From Carboxylicivirga taeanensis (GTDB lineage Bacteria > Bacteroidota > Bacteroidia > Bacteroidales > Marinilabiliaceae), in assembly GCF_051851475.1 (NCBI RefSeq), contig NZ_JBPUSJ010000006.1:248001-312000 (forward strand): a DNA stretch of 64,000 bases, written 5' to 3'. The notes under the pieces were generated by a model. That model was not told where the DNA came from, did not search any database, and saw only the letters and a list, made by a program, of their open reading frames with translations. A program made the translations under genes and the position numbers. Positions within the stretch are counted from its first letter, which is position 1. Every line of letters begins with the position of its first letter. This document shows positions 45,556 to 53,903 of this stretch, piece by piece.

Positions 45556-46727
45556 TTCTTCTTCTTTGCGCTAAACATATTAATTACCCAAACACTCCCA
45601 ACTAACCATGGTGTTATAAAATCAAAGAGAATGGTCGCCCAATACAATTTACTTTCTCCCATTTTTTTAGCTGCTTTGGCAAGTAGGATGTGCAAAGTCA
45701 GCAGTCGGACAGAAAATAACACCAATGCTACGGGAGCAAAAGTAGGAAAAAAAAGTGAACAAAGTGTTAGTAGCCACAATATTTGACGAGTTAATGGTTC
45801 GCTAATCAGCCAGCATTTTGTGCCAAATTTGTAGACCGGTGCTGTTGTGAGGTGCCTTGATTTTCGTTCTACCCACTCGCTAAAGCTTCTGGGGGCTAAG
45901 GAGATTGTTTGGCTATCATAATTTAGCTGAACGGTAGTGTTATGTTTATTTGCACAACTGCGAATAAAAAGGTCATCATCGCCCGAAGCCATATTTAAAT
46001 AGGGCTTAAAAACTTGATTGTTTTCAAACAGCGACTTGGTGTAGGCCATGTTGCGTCCAACTGCCATAAATGGTTTGCCCCGTAAAGCAAAACCCATGTA
46101 CTGCACCGCATTGAAAAATGTTTCGTAGCGCAAAAAGAGGTTAAATAGTGTTTTTTGCTTTTCGAAACGGCCATGGCCTATAATTATCTGCTTTTCAGAG
46201 GTAAACTGGCTGCTGATGGATTTTAGCCACAGCTTTGAGGCGGGGCGACAATCTGCATCGGTAAACACAAGGTGCTCATATTGGGCAGCCTTAACTCCAA
46301 TTGTTATGGCTAACTTTTTGCCTTGGTAATGCTGTTTGTTTAAGGGGATATTGGTGTAATACAGGTTGTTGAACTGGGTTTTTAATTGGGCCAAAACCAT
46401 TTCGGTCTCATCGCTTGAGCAGTCGTTAACCACAATTACTTGGTACTGCGGATAATCCTGCTGGCAAATTTCAGGAATGAATTTTTTTAAGTTCTGGGCT
46501 TCGTTCTTTGCACAAATAATTACAGAAAGTGGCATCGGCTCCTGTTGAGGTGCCAGCGGCTTAAACTGCGATGGTTTTAAAAGGAAAAATAAATGGTAAA
46601 AAGTCTGGAAAAGCCACGAGGCCAGGTAAATGCCTATAGCGCTATATAAAATCGATACTTCCACTGATTTGAATTTTTTGCCAAAAGTGCAACATATTTT
46701 TATTAATATGCGCTGTTTTACTTTCAT
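45546..46727 (-). CDS. Membrane-associated family 2 glycosyltransferase
   Basis: Up to 393 residues. An N-terminal helix (ILYSAIGIYLASWLFQTFYHLFFLL) precedes a GT2 domain (MPLSVIICAKNEAQNLKKFIP, VVNDCSSDETE, VFTDADCRPASKLW, SGDDDLFIR), and about three helices follow (ILWLLTLCSLFFPTFAPVAL onward). The DxD-like and GDDD motifs are intact. The first 20 residues look atypical, and the GTG at codon 22 (VEVSILYSA) may be the true start. Substrate unknown; a processive or lipid-linked sugar transferase fits the shape. Confidence 0.82.
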   Translation of the reverse strand: MKVKQRILIKICCTFGKKFKSVEVSILYSAIGIYLASWLFQTFYHLFFLLKPSQFKPLAPQQEPMPLSVIICAKNEAQNLKKFIPEICQQDYPQYQVIVVNDCSSDETEMVLAQLKTQFNNLYYTNIPLNKQHYQGKKLAITIGVKAAQYEHLVFTDADCRPASKLWLKSISSQFTSEKQIIIGHGRFEKQKTLFNLFLRYETFFNAVQYMGFALRGKPFMAVGRNMAYTKSLFENNQVFKPYLNMASGDDDLFIRSCANKHNTTVQLNYDSQTISLAPRSFSEWVERKSRHLTTAPVYKFGTKCWLISEPLTRQILWLLTLCSLFFPTFAPVALVLFSVRLLTLHILLAKAAKKMGESKLYWATILFDFITPWLVGSVWVINMFSAKKKKWK

Positions 46728-46812
46728 TTTTATCCACGGTTACAAAAAATACTGAAAAACTGTTTGTGAACAGAACAATGGGCAGTCATTTTATTTAATA
46801 GCTCAGCTGTTG

Positions 46813-46820
46813 TATATTTG
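46813..46820 (+). promoter_or_regulatory. Candidate -7 element for tgt
   Basis: TATATTTG matches TAnnTTTG and lies 62 bases before the chosen tgt start. No clear -33 element. Confidence 0.4.
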
Positions 46821-46882
46821 CAAGCTGCCTCAATAAAATGGATGGCAGGCTGATTGTAAATTATTTATTTCTGGATATAACG

Positions 46883-48013
46883 ATGAAATTTGAACTTCAA
46901 TATACTGATGCCAAAAGTAGTGCGCGTGTTGGAAAAATAACCACTGACCATGGCGAAATAGAGACTCCCATTTTTATGCCTGTAGGTACTGTAGGCTCAG
47001 TAAAAGGAGTTCATTTCAGGGATTTGGAAGATGACGTAAAGGCGCAAATTATTTTGGGTAATACCTATCATTTATACCTGCGCCCTGGATTAGAAGTGTT
47101 AAAAGCCGCCGGTGGGCTCCATAAATTTAATGGTTGGGATAAGCCCATGTTGACCGATAGCGGCGGATACCAGGTTTTTTCGTTGAGTGATAACCGGAAG
47201 TTGACTGAAGAAGGGGCTGTTTTTCGTTCGCATTTAGATGGTTCAAAGCATTTATTTACGCCCGAAAATGTGGTGGATATCCAGCGCGTGATTGGTGCTG
47301 ATATTATTATGGCCCTGGATGAGTGTCCTCCAGGCGATGCTGAATATGCCTATGCAAAAAAATCGATGGAGCTGACGCACCGTTGGTTAAAGCGAGGTGT
47401 GGATCATTTTGATCAGACAGAACCCCTTTACGGACATTCGCAAACCTTCTTTCCGATTGTGCAAGGCGCTGGCTATCGCGACTTAAGAACGCAGTCGGCC
47501 GAATTTATTGCTTCGCAAAATCGCGAAGGCAATGCCATTGGAGGCCTGGCTGTTGGCGAACCTACCGAGGTGATGTATGAAATGGTAGAACTGGTGAATG
47601 GTATTTTACCCAAGGATAAACCCCGCTACCTGATGGGCGTTGGTACACCGGCCAACTTACTCGAGAATATCGCCCTTGGAGTTGATATGTTTGATTGTGT
47701 AATGCCAACGCGAAACGGGCGGAATGGCATGTTATTTACTTCAGAAGGCATTCTTAATATGCGCAACGAAAAGTGGAAGAATGACTTTTCACCGGTTGAT
47801 CCCAATGGGACTTCATTTGTTGACCATCATTATACAAAGGCTTACCTTAGGCATTTATATGTGTCCAAAGAAATGCTGGCCGCCCAAATAGGCAGTATGC
47901 ATAACCTCACCTTTTATCTTTGGTTGGTGCGTGAAGCCCGTAAGCATATTTTAGAAGGTGATTTTGCTCAATGGAAAGATGTGATGGTGAAAAAACTAAC
48001 CACGCGTTTGTAG
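46883..48013 (+). CDS. tgt: tRNA-guanine(34) transglycosylase lacking the usual zinc cysteines
   Basis: 376 residues from MKFELQYTDAKSSARVG; a frame open from 46838 adds 15 unconserved residues. The enzyme swaps guanine 34 for a queuosine precursor in tRNAs for Asp, Asn, His and Tyr. Motifs: LTDSGGYQVFSLS (general base/substrate aspartate), GGLAVGEP, and the nucleophile region FDCVMPTRNGRNG. Odd point: the standard CxCxxC zinc site before AYLRHL is replaced by GTSFVD (DPNGTSFVDHHYTKAYLRHL), so three of the four expected ligands are absent. The histidine of AYLRHL remains. Overall length and catalytic residues look functional. Confidence 0.93.
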   Translation: MKFELQYTDAKSSARVGKITTDHGEIETPIFMPVGTVGSVKGVHFRDLEDDVKAQIILGNTYHLYLRPGLEVLKAAGGLHKFNGWDKPMLTDSGGYQVFSLSDNRKLTEEGAVFRSHLDGSKHLFTPENVVDIQRVIGADIIMALDECPPGDAEYAYAKKSMELTHRWLKRGVDHFDQTEPLYGHSQTFFPIVQGAGYRDLRTQSAEFIASQNREGNAIGGLAVGEPTEVMYEMVELVNGILPKDKPRYLMGVGTPANLLENIALGVDMFDCVMPTRNGRNGMLFTSEGILNMRNEKWKNDFSPVDPNGTSFVDHHYTKAYLRHLYVSKEMLAAQIGSMHNLTFYLWLVREARKHILEGDFAQWKDVMVKKLTTRL

Positions 48014-48137
48014 TTTAATGAGTGTATAGAGGCACACGGTTGTCTATAATACACGGGTAGTTTATGAGCACGCTGGTTTAGCTTATAACTATTTTTTCGT
48101 TCTTTTGTAACTGACAAGATTAACTAAACAGATAGTT

Positions 48138-49220
48138 TTGAAGAAACTGGACTTATATATACTCAGGAAGTTCCTGGGAACATTCTTCTTTGCCATATTG
48201 CTGATTATTAGTATTTCAGTAGTGTTTGATGTAACCGAAAAAATTGATAACTTTTTTGAACATGGGGCCCCGTTAAAGGCCATTGTTTTTGATTACTACA
48301 AGAATTTTGTTCCCTATTTTGCCAATTTATTTACGCCACTGTTTGTTTTTATTGCAGTAATTTTCTTCACCTCAAAAATGGCGTATCAAACCGAAATTAT
48401 TGCCATTCTTTCGAGTGGGGTGAGTTTTAGGCGGATGATGTTTCCCTACTTTTTGGGTGCAGCTATCATTGGCTTGTTTTCATTTTTGTTAGGCGGCTAT
48501 GTGATTCCTCCGGCCAATCAAACACGTATTCAGTTCGAAAATGTGTATGTTAAAAATAAGCCGGCTAGGGGGCTCGAAAAAATTCATATGCAGATTGAGC
48601 CAGGTGTATTTGTTTACATGGATAAATACCGGACTTACAGTGGGAGAGGGGATTACTTCTCTATGGAAAAGTATGATGGTAAAGAATTGGTTTCAAAGCT
48701 GTCGGCCCGTTATGCCGAGTTTGACTCCACCTCTGGTAAATGGGGTTTAAGGGACTATGTTTTACGTGAATTTAGTGATGGGGTGGAGCATAAAATCAGT
48801 GCCGGTTCTAAAGTGGATACCTTGATACCTAATGTTACACCCAAAGACTTTAAAGAGGAGCGTAAGTATTTTGAGATGATGACCAATACTGAGCTCGACG
48901 CCTATATTGAAGCACAGCGAGCCCGCGGTGTTGGCAATCTCGAAGAGTTTTTAATTGAAAAGTATAAACGCATAGCCTCGCCGTTTAGTGCCTTTATTTT
49001 AACTTTAATCGGCGTTTCCCTGGCATCCCGAAAGGTACGGGGTGGAATGGGCTTGCATATTGGAGTTGGCATCGCGTTGAGTTTTTCGTATATTTTGTTC
49101 ATGACCATTTCAACCACTTTTGCTGTCAATGGGAATATGAACCCGATGTTAGCAGTTTGGTTGCCTAACATTGTATTTACTGCTATTGCATTTTATTTGT
49201 ACATCAAGGCGCCCAAGTAA
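48138..49220 (+). CDS. LptF/LptG-family permease (YjgP/YjgQ)
   Basis: 360 residues beginning at a TTG codon: KKLDLYILRKFLGTFFFAILL is the classic N terminus of this family, and no ATG is suitably placed. Three helices (about 13-33, 55-80, 100-122), a periplasmic beta-jellyroll part (GLEKIHMQIEPGVFVYMDKY and on), then three C-terminal helices. The family moves lipopolysaccharide from the inner membrane to the periplasmic bridge with LptB. LptF and LptG cannot be told apart here. Confidence 0.88.
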   Translation: MKKLDLYILRKFLGTFFFAILLIISISVVFDVTEKIDNFFEHGAPLKAIVFDYYKNFVPYFANLFTPLFVFIAVIFFTSKMAYQTEIIAILSSGVSFRRMMFPYFLGAAIIGLFSFLLGGYVIPPANQTRIQFENVYVKNKPARGLEKIHMQIEPGVFVYMDKYRTYSGRGDYFSMEKYDGKELVSKLSARYAEFDSTSGKWGLRDYVLREFSDGVEHKISAGSKVDTLIPNVTPKDFKEERKYFEMMTNTELDAYIEAQRARGVGNLEEFLIEKYKRIASPFSAFILTLIGVSLASRKVRGGMGLHIGVGIALSFSYILFMTISTTFAVNGNMNPMLAVWLPNIVFTAIAFYLYIKAPK

Positions 49221-49392
49221 TCTGAGTAACTGACTATTTACCTGGGTTGTTCGGTTATTTGAAATGAAGACTATCTGACCTTATTCCTTTCGTTAAAAAA
49301 AATAAATTAGTAATTATGCAGTCTGAAAAATTATTAATCAGATTGTTTAATATATATTTTGATTAATATAGGTTAAATCAAATTTTTGGATT

Positions 49393-50937
49393 ATGTCATT
49401 GAAAAAACACATCCTTGACCTTCGGAAAAGAAAGGAACAAGTGCAAAAGGGTGGTGGCGACAAAGCCATTGAAAAGCAAGCTGCCATGGGTAAAATGACG
49501 GCTCGCGAACGAATCCTGGCACTCGTTGACAAAGATTCTTTCACCGAATACGACCTTTTTGTTGAGCATACGGCTCGCGATTTTGGAATGGACAAAAAGC
49601 AGTTGCATGGTGATGGGGTTATTATTGGTACAGGTACCATTTATGGTGCACCAATCTGTATCTTTGCGCAGGATTTTACTGTAGCCGGGGGATCGTTAGG
49701 ATTAATGCATGCCCGTAAAATTACCAAGATTATGGATCATGCCTTGAAAATGCGTGTGCCCTTAATCGGAATTAACGATTCTGGTGGTGCCCGTATTCAG
49801 GAGGGAGTAAACTCTCTGGCAGGGTATGGCGAGATCTTTTATCGCAACACATTGGCTTCTGGGGTTATTCCTCAGCTGTCTGTTATTCTAGGCCCATGTG
49901 CGGGCGGTGCGGTATATTCACCAGCGTTGACTGACTTCGTTTTTGTTGTTGAGAATATTTCTAAGATGTTTATTACTGGTCCTGGTGTGATCGAATCTGT
50001 TCTGGGAGAAAAGATTTCGATGGAGGACCTTGGTGGTGCGCGCGTTCATGCTGAAATTACCGGTAATGCCCACTTCTTCTCTAACAGTGAAGTTGAATGT
50101 TTCGACCAGATTAAGAAGCTGATTACATTTATTCCTTGGAACAATAGTAAAAAAGCGAAAGCATTTCCTCCAAAACCACCTAAGTTCAAAGGTAATATTG
50201 AGGATATTATTCCATCGGATCCAAAAACACCTTACGATGTACGTGACGTTATCAAAGCAATTGTTGATGATTCTGATTTCTTCGAAATTCAGGAGCTTTG
50301 GGCGGCAAACATTGTGATTGGTTTTGGTCGTTTGAATGGTGAAACAGTAGGATTTGTGGCTAACCAGCCGATGGTATTGGCCGGGGTGCTCGACTGTGAT
50401 AGCTCTGATAAAGCAGCGCGTTTTATCCGTTACTGTGATGCCTTTAATGTGCCTATTATCACCCTTGAGGATATGCCAGGTTACCTGCCAGGAGTGGATC
50501 AGGAACACGCGGGTGTAATCCGTCACGGTGCTAAGGTGCTTTATGCTTATTCTGAGGCAACGGTGCCGAAAGTAACTGTTATCTTGCGTAAAGCCTATGG
50601 TGGTGGTTACATTGCCATGAACTCACGTCACCTGGGAGCCGACTTTATGTTTGCCTGGCCAATGGCTGAAATTGCCGTGATGGGACCAGAAGGTGCGGCT
50701 AACATCATCTTCAAGAAAGAGATTGATGAGGCAGAAGATAAAGACGCTATGCGTGCTGCTAAAGTGGAAGAGTATAAAGAGAAATTTGCTAATCCATATG
50801 TGGCCGCAGCAAAAGGTTATATCGATTCTGTAATTGAACCTAATGAAACGCGTGCATTATTGCTGCATGCTATTGAAGTTTCGGCTGGTAAAGATGATCA
50901 TCGCCCTGCTAAAAAGCATGGTATTCCTCCATTTTAA
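49393..50937 (+). CDS. Acyl-CoA carboxylase carboxyltransferase (beta) subunit
   Basis: 514 residues of the propionyl/methylmalonyl-CoA carboxyltransferase family. Two crotonase-like halves are visible: SGGARIQEGVNSLAGYGEIFYR with LGPCAGGAVYSPALTDF, and VPIITLEDMPGYLPGVDQEH with AYGGGYIAMNSRHLGADF and GPEGAANI. It moves CO2 between biotin and propionyl- or methylmalonyl-CoA. The biotin carrier follows by 11 bases; no biotin carboxylase or Na+-pump subunit is nearby. It could thus be propionyl-CoA carboxylase or part of methylmalonyl-CoA decarboxylase. Confidence 0.9.
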   Translation: MSLKKHILDLRKRKEQVQKGGGDKAIEKQAAMGKMTARERILALVDKDSFTEYDLFVEHTARDFGMDKKQLHGDGVIIGTGTIYGAPICIFAQDFTVAGGSLGLMHARKITKIMDHALKMRVPLIGINDSGGARIQEGVNSLAGYGEIFYRNTLASGVIPQLSVILGPCAGGAVYSPALTDFVFVVENISKMFITGPGVIESVLGEKISMEDLGGARVHAEITGNAHFFSNSEVECFDQIKKLITFIPWNNSKKAKAFPPKPPKFKGNIEDIIPSDPKTPYDVRDVIKAIVDDSDFFEIQELWAANIVIGFGRLNGETVGFVANQPMVLAGVLDCDSSDKAARFIRYCDAFNVPIITLEDMPGYLPGVDQEHAGVIRHGAKVLYAYSEATVPKVTVILRKAYGGGYIAMNSRHLGADFMFAWPMAEIAVMGPEGAANIIFKKEIDEAEDKDAMRAAKVEEYKEKFANPYVAAAKGYIDSVIEPNETRALLLHAIEVSAGKDDHRPAKKHGIPPF

Positions 50938-50948
50938 TAGGTGCGTTT

Positions 50949-51272
50949 ATGAGTACAAAAAAAACAGAAGGATTAGTCGATTTCGCTATACTCAGTATGA
51001 AGTATAAAACAAAATTGACTAAAAAATTCGAGAACCGCGTTCAATATGAGGCGCCAAATCCAAACCACATTGTGTCCTATATTCCAGGTACAATTTGTGA
51101 AGTGTTTGTGAAAGAGGGCCAGAAAGTTAAAGAAGGTGAATCACTGTTGATACAGGAAGCCATGAAAATGCGTAACCAGATAACCATGCCACACGATGGT
51201 AAGGTGGTTTCAATAGAAGTGACACAAGGAGATAAGATTCCAAAGAACCATTTAATGGTTGTAATCGAGTAA
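50949..51272 (+). CDS. Biotin carboxyl carrier protein
   Basis: 107 residues. The biotinylation motif is EAMKM with K73, in the usual C-terminal biotinyl domain (about 35-107, IVSYIPGTICEVFVKEGQKV). The first 35 residues are basic. It carries the carboxybiotin used by the preceding carboxyltransferase, with which it is co-transcribed. It lacks the Ala/Pro-rich hinge of many decarboxylase gamma or carrier subunits. Confidence 0.9.
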   Translation: MSTKKTEGLVDFAILSMKYKTKLTKKFENRVQYEAPNPNHIVSYIPGTICEVFVKEGQKVKEGESLLIQEAMKMRNQITMPHDGKVVSIEVTQGDKIPKNHLMVVIE

Positions 51273-51308
51273 AAAAGTAAGGGCTGCACATGCAGCCCTT
51301 ACTTTTTT
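51271..51308. terminator. Bidirectional terminator between the biotin carrier and ispE
   Basis: AAAAAAGTAAGGGCTGCA pairs perfectly with TGCAGCCCTTACTTTTTT. It overlaps the last bases of both convergent genes. Confidence 0.92.
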
Positions 51309-52122
51309 ATAGTTTCTTGATCCATTTAAAATGGGATGCAGGAGTATCGATATGAGGTTCGTCTTTAAAGAGGCCAAACACACTTGAGCCACTGCCACTC
51401 ATGCTGGCATAGCTTGCCCCGGCTTCGTACAAAGCCATCTTAAGCTTCCCTATTTCCGGGTACTTTGTGAATACCGATGGTTCAAAGTCATTTTTTATAT
51501 GGTGCTTCCATTGTTCTATTGGCAGGCGAACTAATTCGCTCAGCGCGGCAGTCGATGGACGAGCACTCACACCACGGTAGGCTTCTGGTGTTGAAACATG
51601 AACGGGAGGTTTAATCAGGGCGATGTAGTATCCTGTTAAATCAAGCTGAATGGGATGAAGCATGTCGCCGATGCCCGTGGCAAAAGCTGGTGTATTCTTG
51701 ATGAAAAAGGGGCAGTCGGCGCCTAATTGAGCAGCTATTGTTACTAAGCGAGACTCATCAATGCCGAGCTTGAATTCTTTGTTAAGCAGTGTGAGCATAA
51801 AAGCTCCATCAGCCGATCCACCGCCTAAACCAGCACCAAAGGGGACCATTTTATGCAGATGAATTTTTAGCGGAGGGAGATCATAGTCTTTTTTTAGCAG
51901 CTCAAATGCTTTGATGCAAATGTTATCAGCTGGCGGTGCATCAATGTTAATGCCTGAGGAACTAAATATATAGGGCTCCGTTGTTTCAATATTTGTAACG
52001 ACTTCCAGGGCATCCATTAAAGGAATCGGATAGAAGATGGTCTCCAGGTTGTGGTAGCCATCCTGTCTTTTCTCAACTACGTTAAGACCAATATTAATTT
52101 TGGCGTTGGGATAACAAATCAT
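51307..52122 (-). CDS. ispE: 4-diphosphocytidyl-2-C-methyl-D-erythritol kinase
   Basis: 271 residues of the GHMP kinase fold. The opening YPNAKINIGLNVVEKRQDGYH, the ATP loop MVPFGAGLGGGSADGAF and the C-terminal YASMSGSGSSVFGLF are the three family motifs. It phosphorylates CDP-methylerythritol in the non-mevalonate isoprenoid pathway. Monocistronic by context. Confidence 0.94.
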   Translation of the reverse strand: MICYPNAKINIGLNVVEKRQDGYHNLETIFYPIPLMDALEVVTNIETTEPYIFSSSGINIDAPPADNICIKAFELLKKDYDLPPLKIHLHKMVPFGAGLGGGSADGAFMLTLLNKEFKLGIDESRLVTIAAQLGADCPFFIKNTPAFATGIGDMLHPIQLDLTGYYIALIKPPVHVSTPEAYRGVSARPSTAALSELVRLPIEQWKHHIKNDFEPSVFTKYPEIGKLKMALYEAGASYASMSGSGSSVFGLFKDEPHIDTPASHFKWIKKL

Positions 52123-52317
52123 GTCAAATGCATTTTATACAAAGAAACTAGTTCCACCTGAGAAAAAAAACGGGTGTTTATAAAATGTTGTTGTTACCTT
52201 GATTATTGCTTGTAGCTGCAGGCTTTGCCGCTGATTTACCTTTTTCAAACCTCACCCAATGCCAATTCATGGCATGATGAATTGAGGTAAAAATGCAGCT
52301 TGTTAAGATGCAATTTG

Positions 52318-52325
52318 TATCTTTG
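52318..52325 (+). promoter_or_regulatory. Candidate -7 element for dnaB
   Basis: TATCTTTG matches TAnnTTTG, 27 bases before the dnaB ATG. The nearest TTG lies only 15 bases upstream, shorter than usual. Confidence 0.4.
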
Positions 52326-52352
52326 TGGCTCTGAATTTTTCCAAATTAAGCT

Positions 52353-53903
52353 ATGGCAGATAACAGGTATTCGAATCGCAAAAAACCGATTGCAGGTATT
52401 GAAATGGGTAAACTACCACCTCAGGTAACAGACTTGGAGGAAGCGGTTTTGGGTGCATTATTGTTGGAAAAAGAGGCCTTTTTAAATGTATCTGAGCTGT
52501 TAAAGCCCGACCATTTTTACAAGGAGGCGCACCAGCATATTTACAAGGCCATTATGGATTTGGAAGCGCACGAGCAGCCGGTGGATATGCTCACAGTGAC
52601 CCAGCAACTAAAGAAGATGGGAAAGCTCGAAGAGGTGGGTGGTGCCTTCTATATTACTCAGCTAACCAGTAAGGTGGCATCGGCAGCGCACATCGAATAC
52701 CATGCTCGCATCATCTGGCAAAAATATTTGCAGCGTCAGATGATTCATATATCCAGTGACTTACAGAGTAAGGCTTACGATGATGGCATTGATGTAAACG
52801 ACTTGCTGGAAGAGGCTGAGAGCACCTTTTTTATGCTGTCGCAAGGCAGTATGAAGCGCGATGCGATGCAAATCAACCCGGTTATCCAGGATGCGATTGA
52901 CCGTATTAAAGCGGCCTCGGAGCGTACTGATGGTTTAAGTGGTGTACCTTCTGGTTTCACAGCTTTGGACCGGGTTACATCCGGATGGCAGGGCTCAGCA
53001 TTGATCATTATTGCTGCTCGTCCGGCCATGGGTAAAACGGCTTTTGTATTATCCATGACAAGGCAAATGGCTTTAAACCATAAGATTCCGGTGGCTATAT
53101 TCTCTTTGGAGATGTCGAATGTGGAACTCGTTAACCGTTTAATCGTATCGGAAACTGAGTTGTCGGCCGACAAAATTAAGAAGGGGAATCTGGCCCCATA
53201 TGAGTGGGAGCAGCTCGACCATAAAATTCAAAACCTCATTGATGCGCCAATATTTGTAGATGATACGGCCGGTTTGTCGGTCTTTGAATTACGTGCTAAA
53301 TGTCGTCGTTTAAAGAAGCAGCACGATATTAAGTGTGTGATTATTGACTACCTGCAGCTGATGAATGCCAGCGGTATGAATCCGGGCTCGCGTCAGGAAG
53401 AGGTGAGTTTAATCTCCCGAAACCTTAAAGGACTGGCCAAAGAGCTGGATGTGCCAATTATTGCGCTGTCACAGTTAAACAGGGGTGTTGAAGGACGTGC
53501 CGGTGCTGAAGGTAAGCGACCGCAGCTTTCTGACCTCCGTGAATCGGGTGCCATTGAGCAGGATGCCGATATGGTATGCTTTATTCACCGACCTGAATAC
53601 TACCGAATAACAGAGGATGAACAAGGTAACTCCCTGATAGGGTTGGCAGAGATTATTATTGCCAAGCACCGTGCCGGACCAACGGCCGATGTGCGTCTGC
53701 GTTTCCGTGCTGAGTTAGCTCGTTTCCAGGATGTAGAGGATGTTGATTTTGAGGATAACGGCTTTGGACAAAGCACACCGTCACAAACCTTTGGCTCAAA
53801 AATGAATCAGGCTGTGGAGTCGGAGAGTGCTGCCCAGCTAGGTGGCCATCAGCTCCCCGAATTTCCAGAAGGTCCTGGTTTTAATAGTGATGTGCCGTTT
53901 TAA
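52353..53903 (+). CDS. dnaB: Replicative DNA helicase DnaB
   Basis: 516 residues. The N-terminal helical domain (LPPQVTDLEEAVLGALLLEKEAF) is followed by a RecA-like motor: Walker A is ARPAMGKT (222-229), CVIIDYLQLM is Walker B, and LSQLNRGVEGR with SDLRESGAIEQDADMV completes the DnaB signature. The C-terminal 45 residues are low-complexity and acidic. It unwinds DNA at the fork. Its last four bases overlap the convergent diflavin reductase gene. No intein is present. Confidence 0.96.
   Translation: MADNRYSNRKKPIAGIEMGKLPPQVTDLEEAVLGALLLEKEAFLNVSELLKPDHFYKEAHQHIYKAIMDLEAHEQPVDMLTVTQQLKKMGKLEEVGGAFYITQLTSKVASAAHIEYHARIIWQKYLQRQMIHISSDLQSKAYDDGIDVNDLLEEAESTFFMLSQGSMKRDAMQINPVIQDAIDRIKAASERTDGLSGVPSGFTALDRVTSGWQGSALIIIAARPAMGKTAFVLSMTRQMALNHKIPVAIFSLEMSNVELVNRLIVSETELSADKIKKGNLAPYEWEQLDHKIQNLIDAPIFVDDTAGLSVFELRAKCRRLKKQHDIKCVIIDYLQLMNASGMNPGSRQEEVSLISRNLKGLAKELDVPIIALSQLNRGVEGRAGAEGKRPQLSDLRESGAIEQDADMVCFIHRPEYYRITEDEQGNSLIGLAEIIIAKHRAGPTADVRLRFRAELARFQDVEDVDFEDNGFGQSTPSQTFGSKMNQAVESESAAQLGGHQLPEFPEGPGFNSDVPF

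Noticed and set aside
49918..50526. A 202-codon open frame antisense to the acyl-CoA carboxylase gene
   Set aside because: It lies entirely within a strongly conserved gene, its product is rich in Arg, Asn and Cys with no domain pattern, and no promoter or ribosome site favours it.
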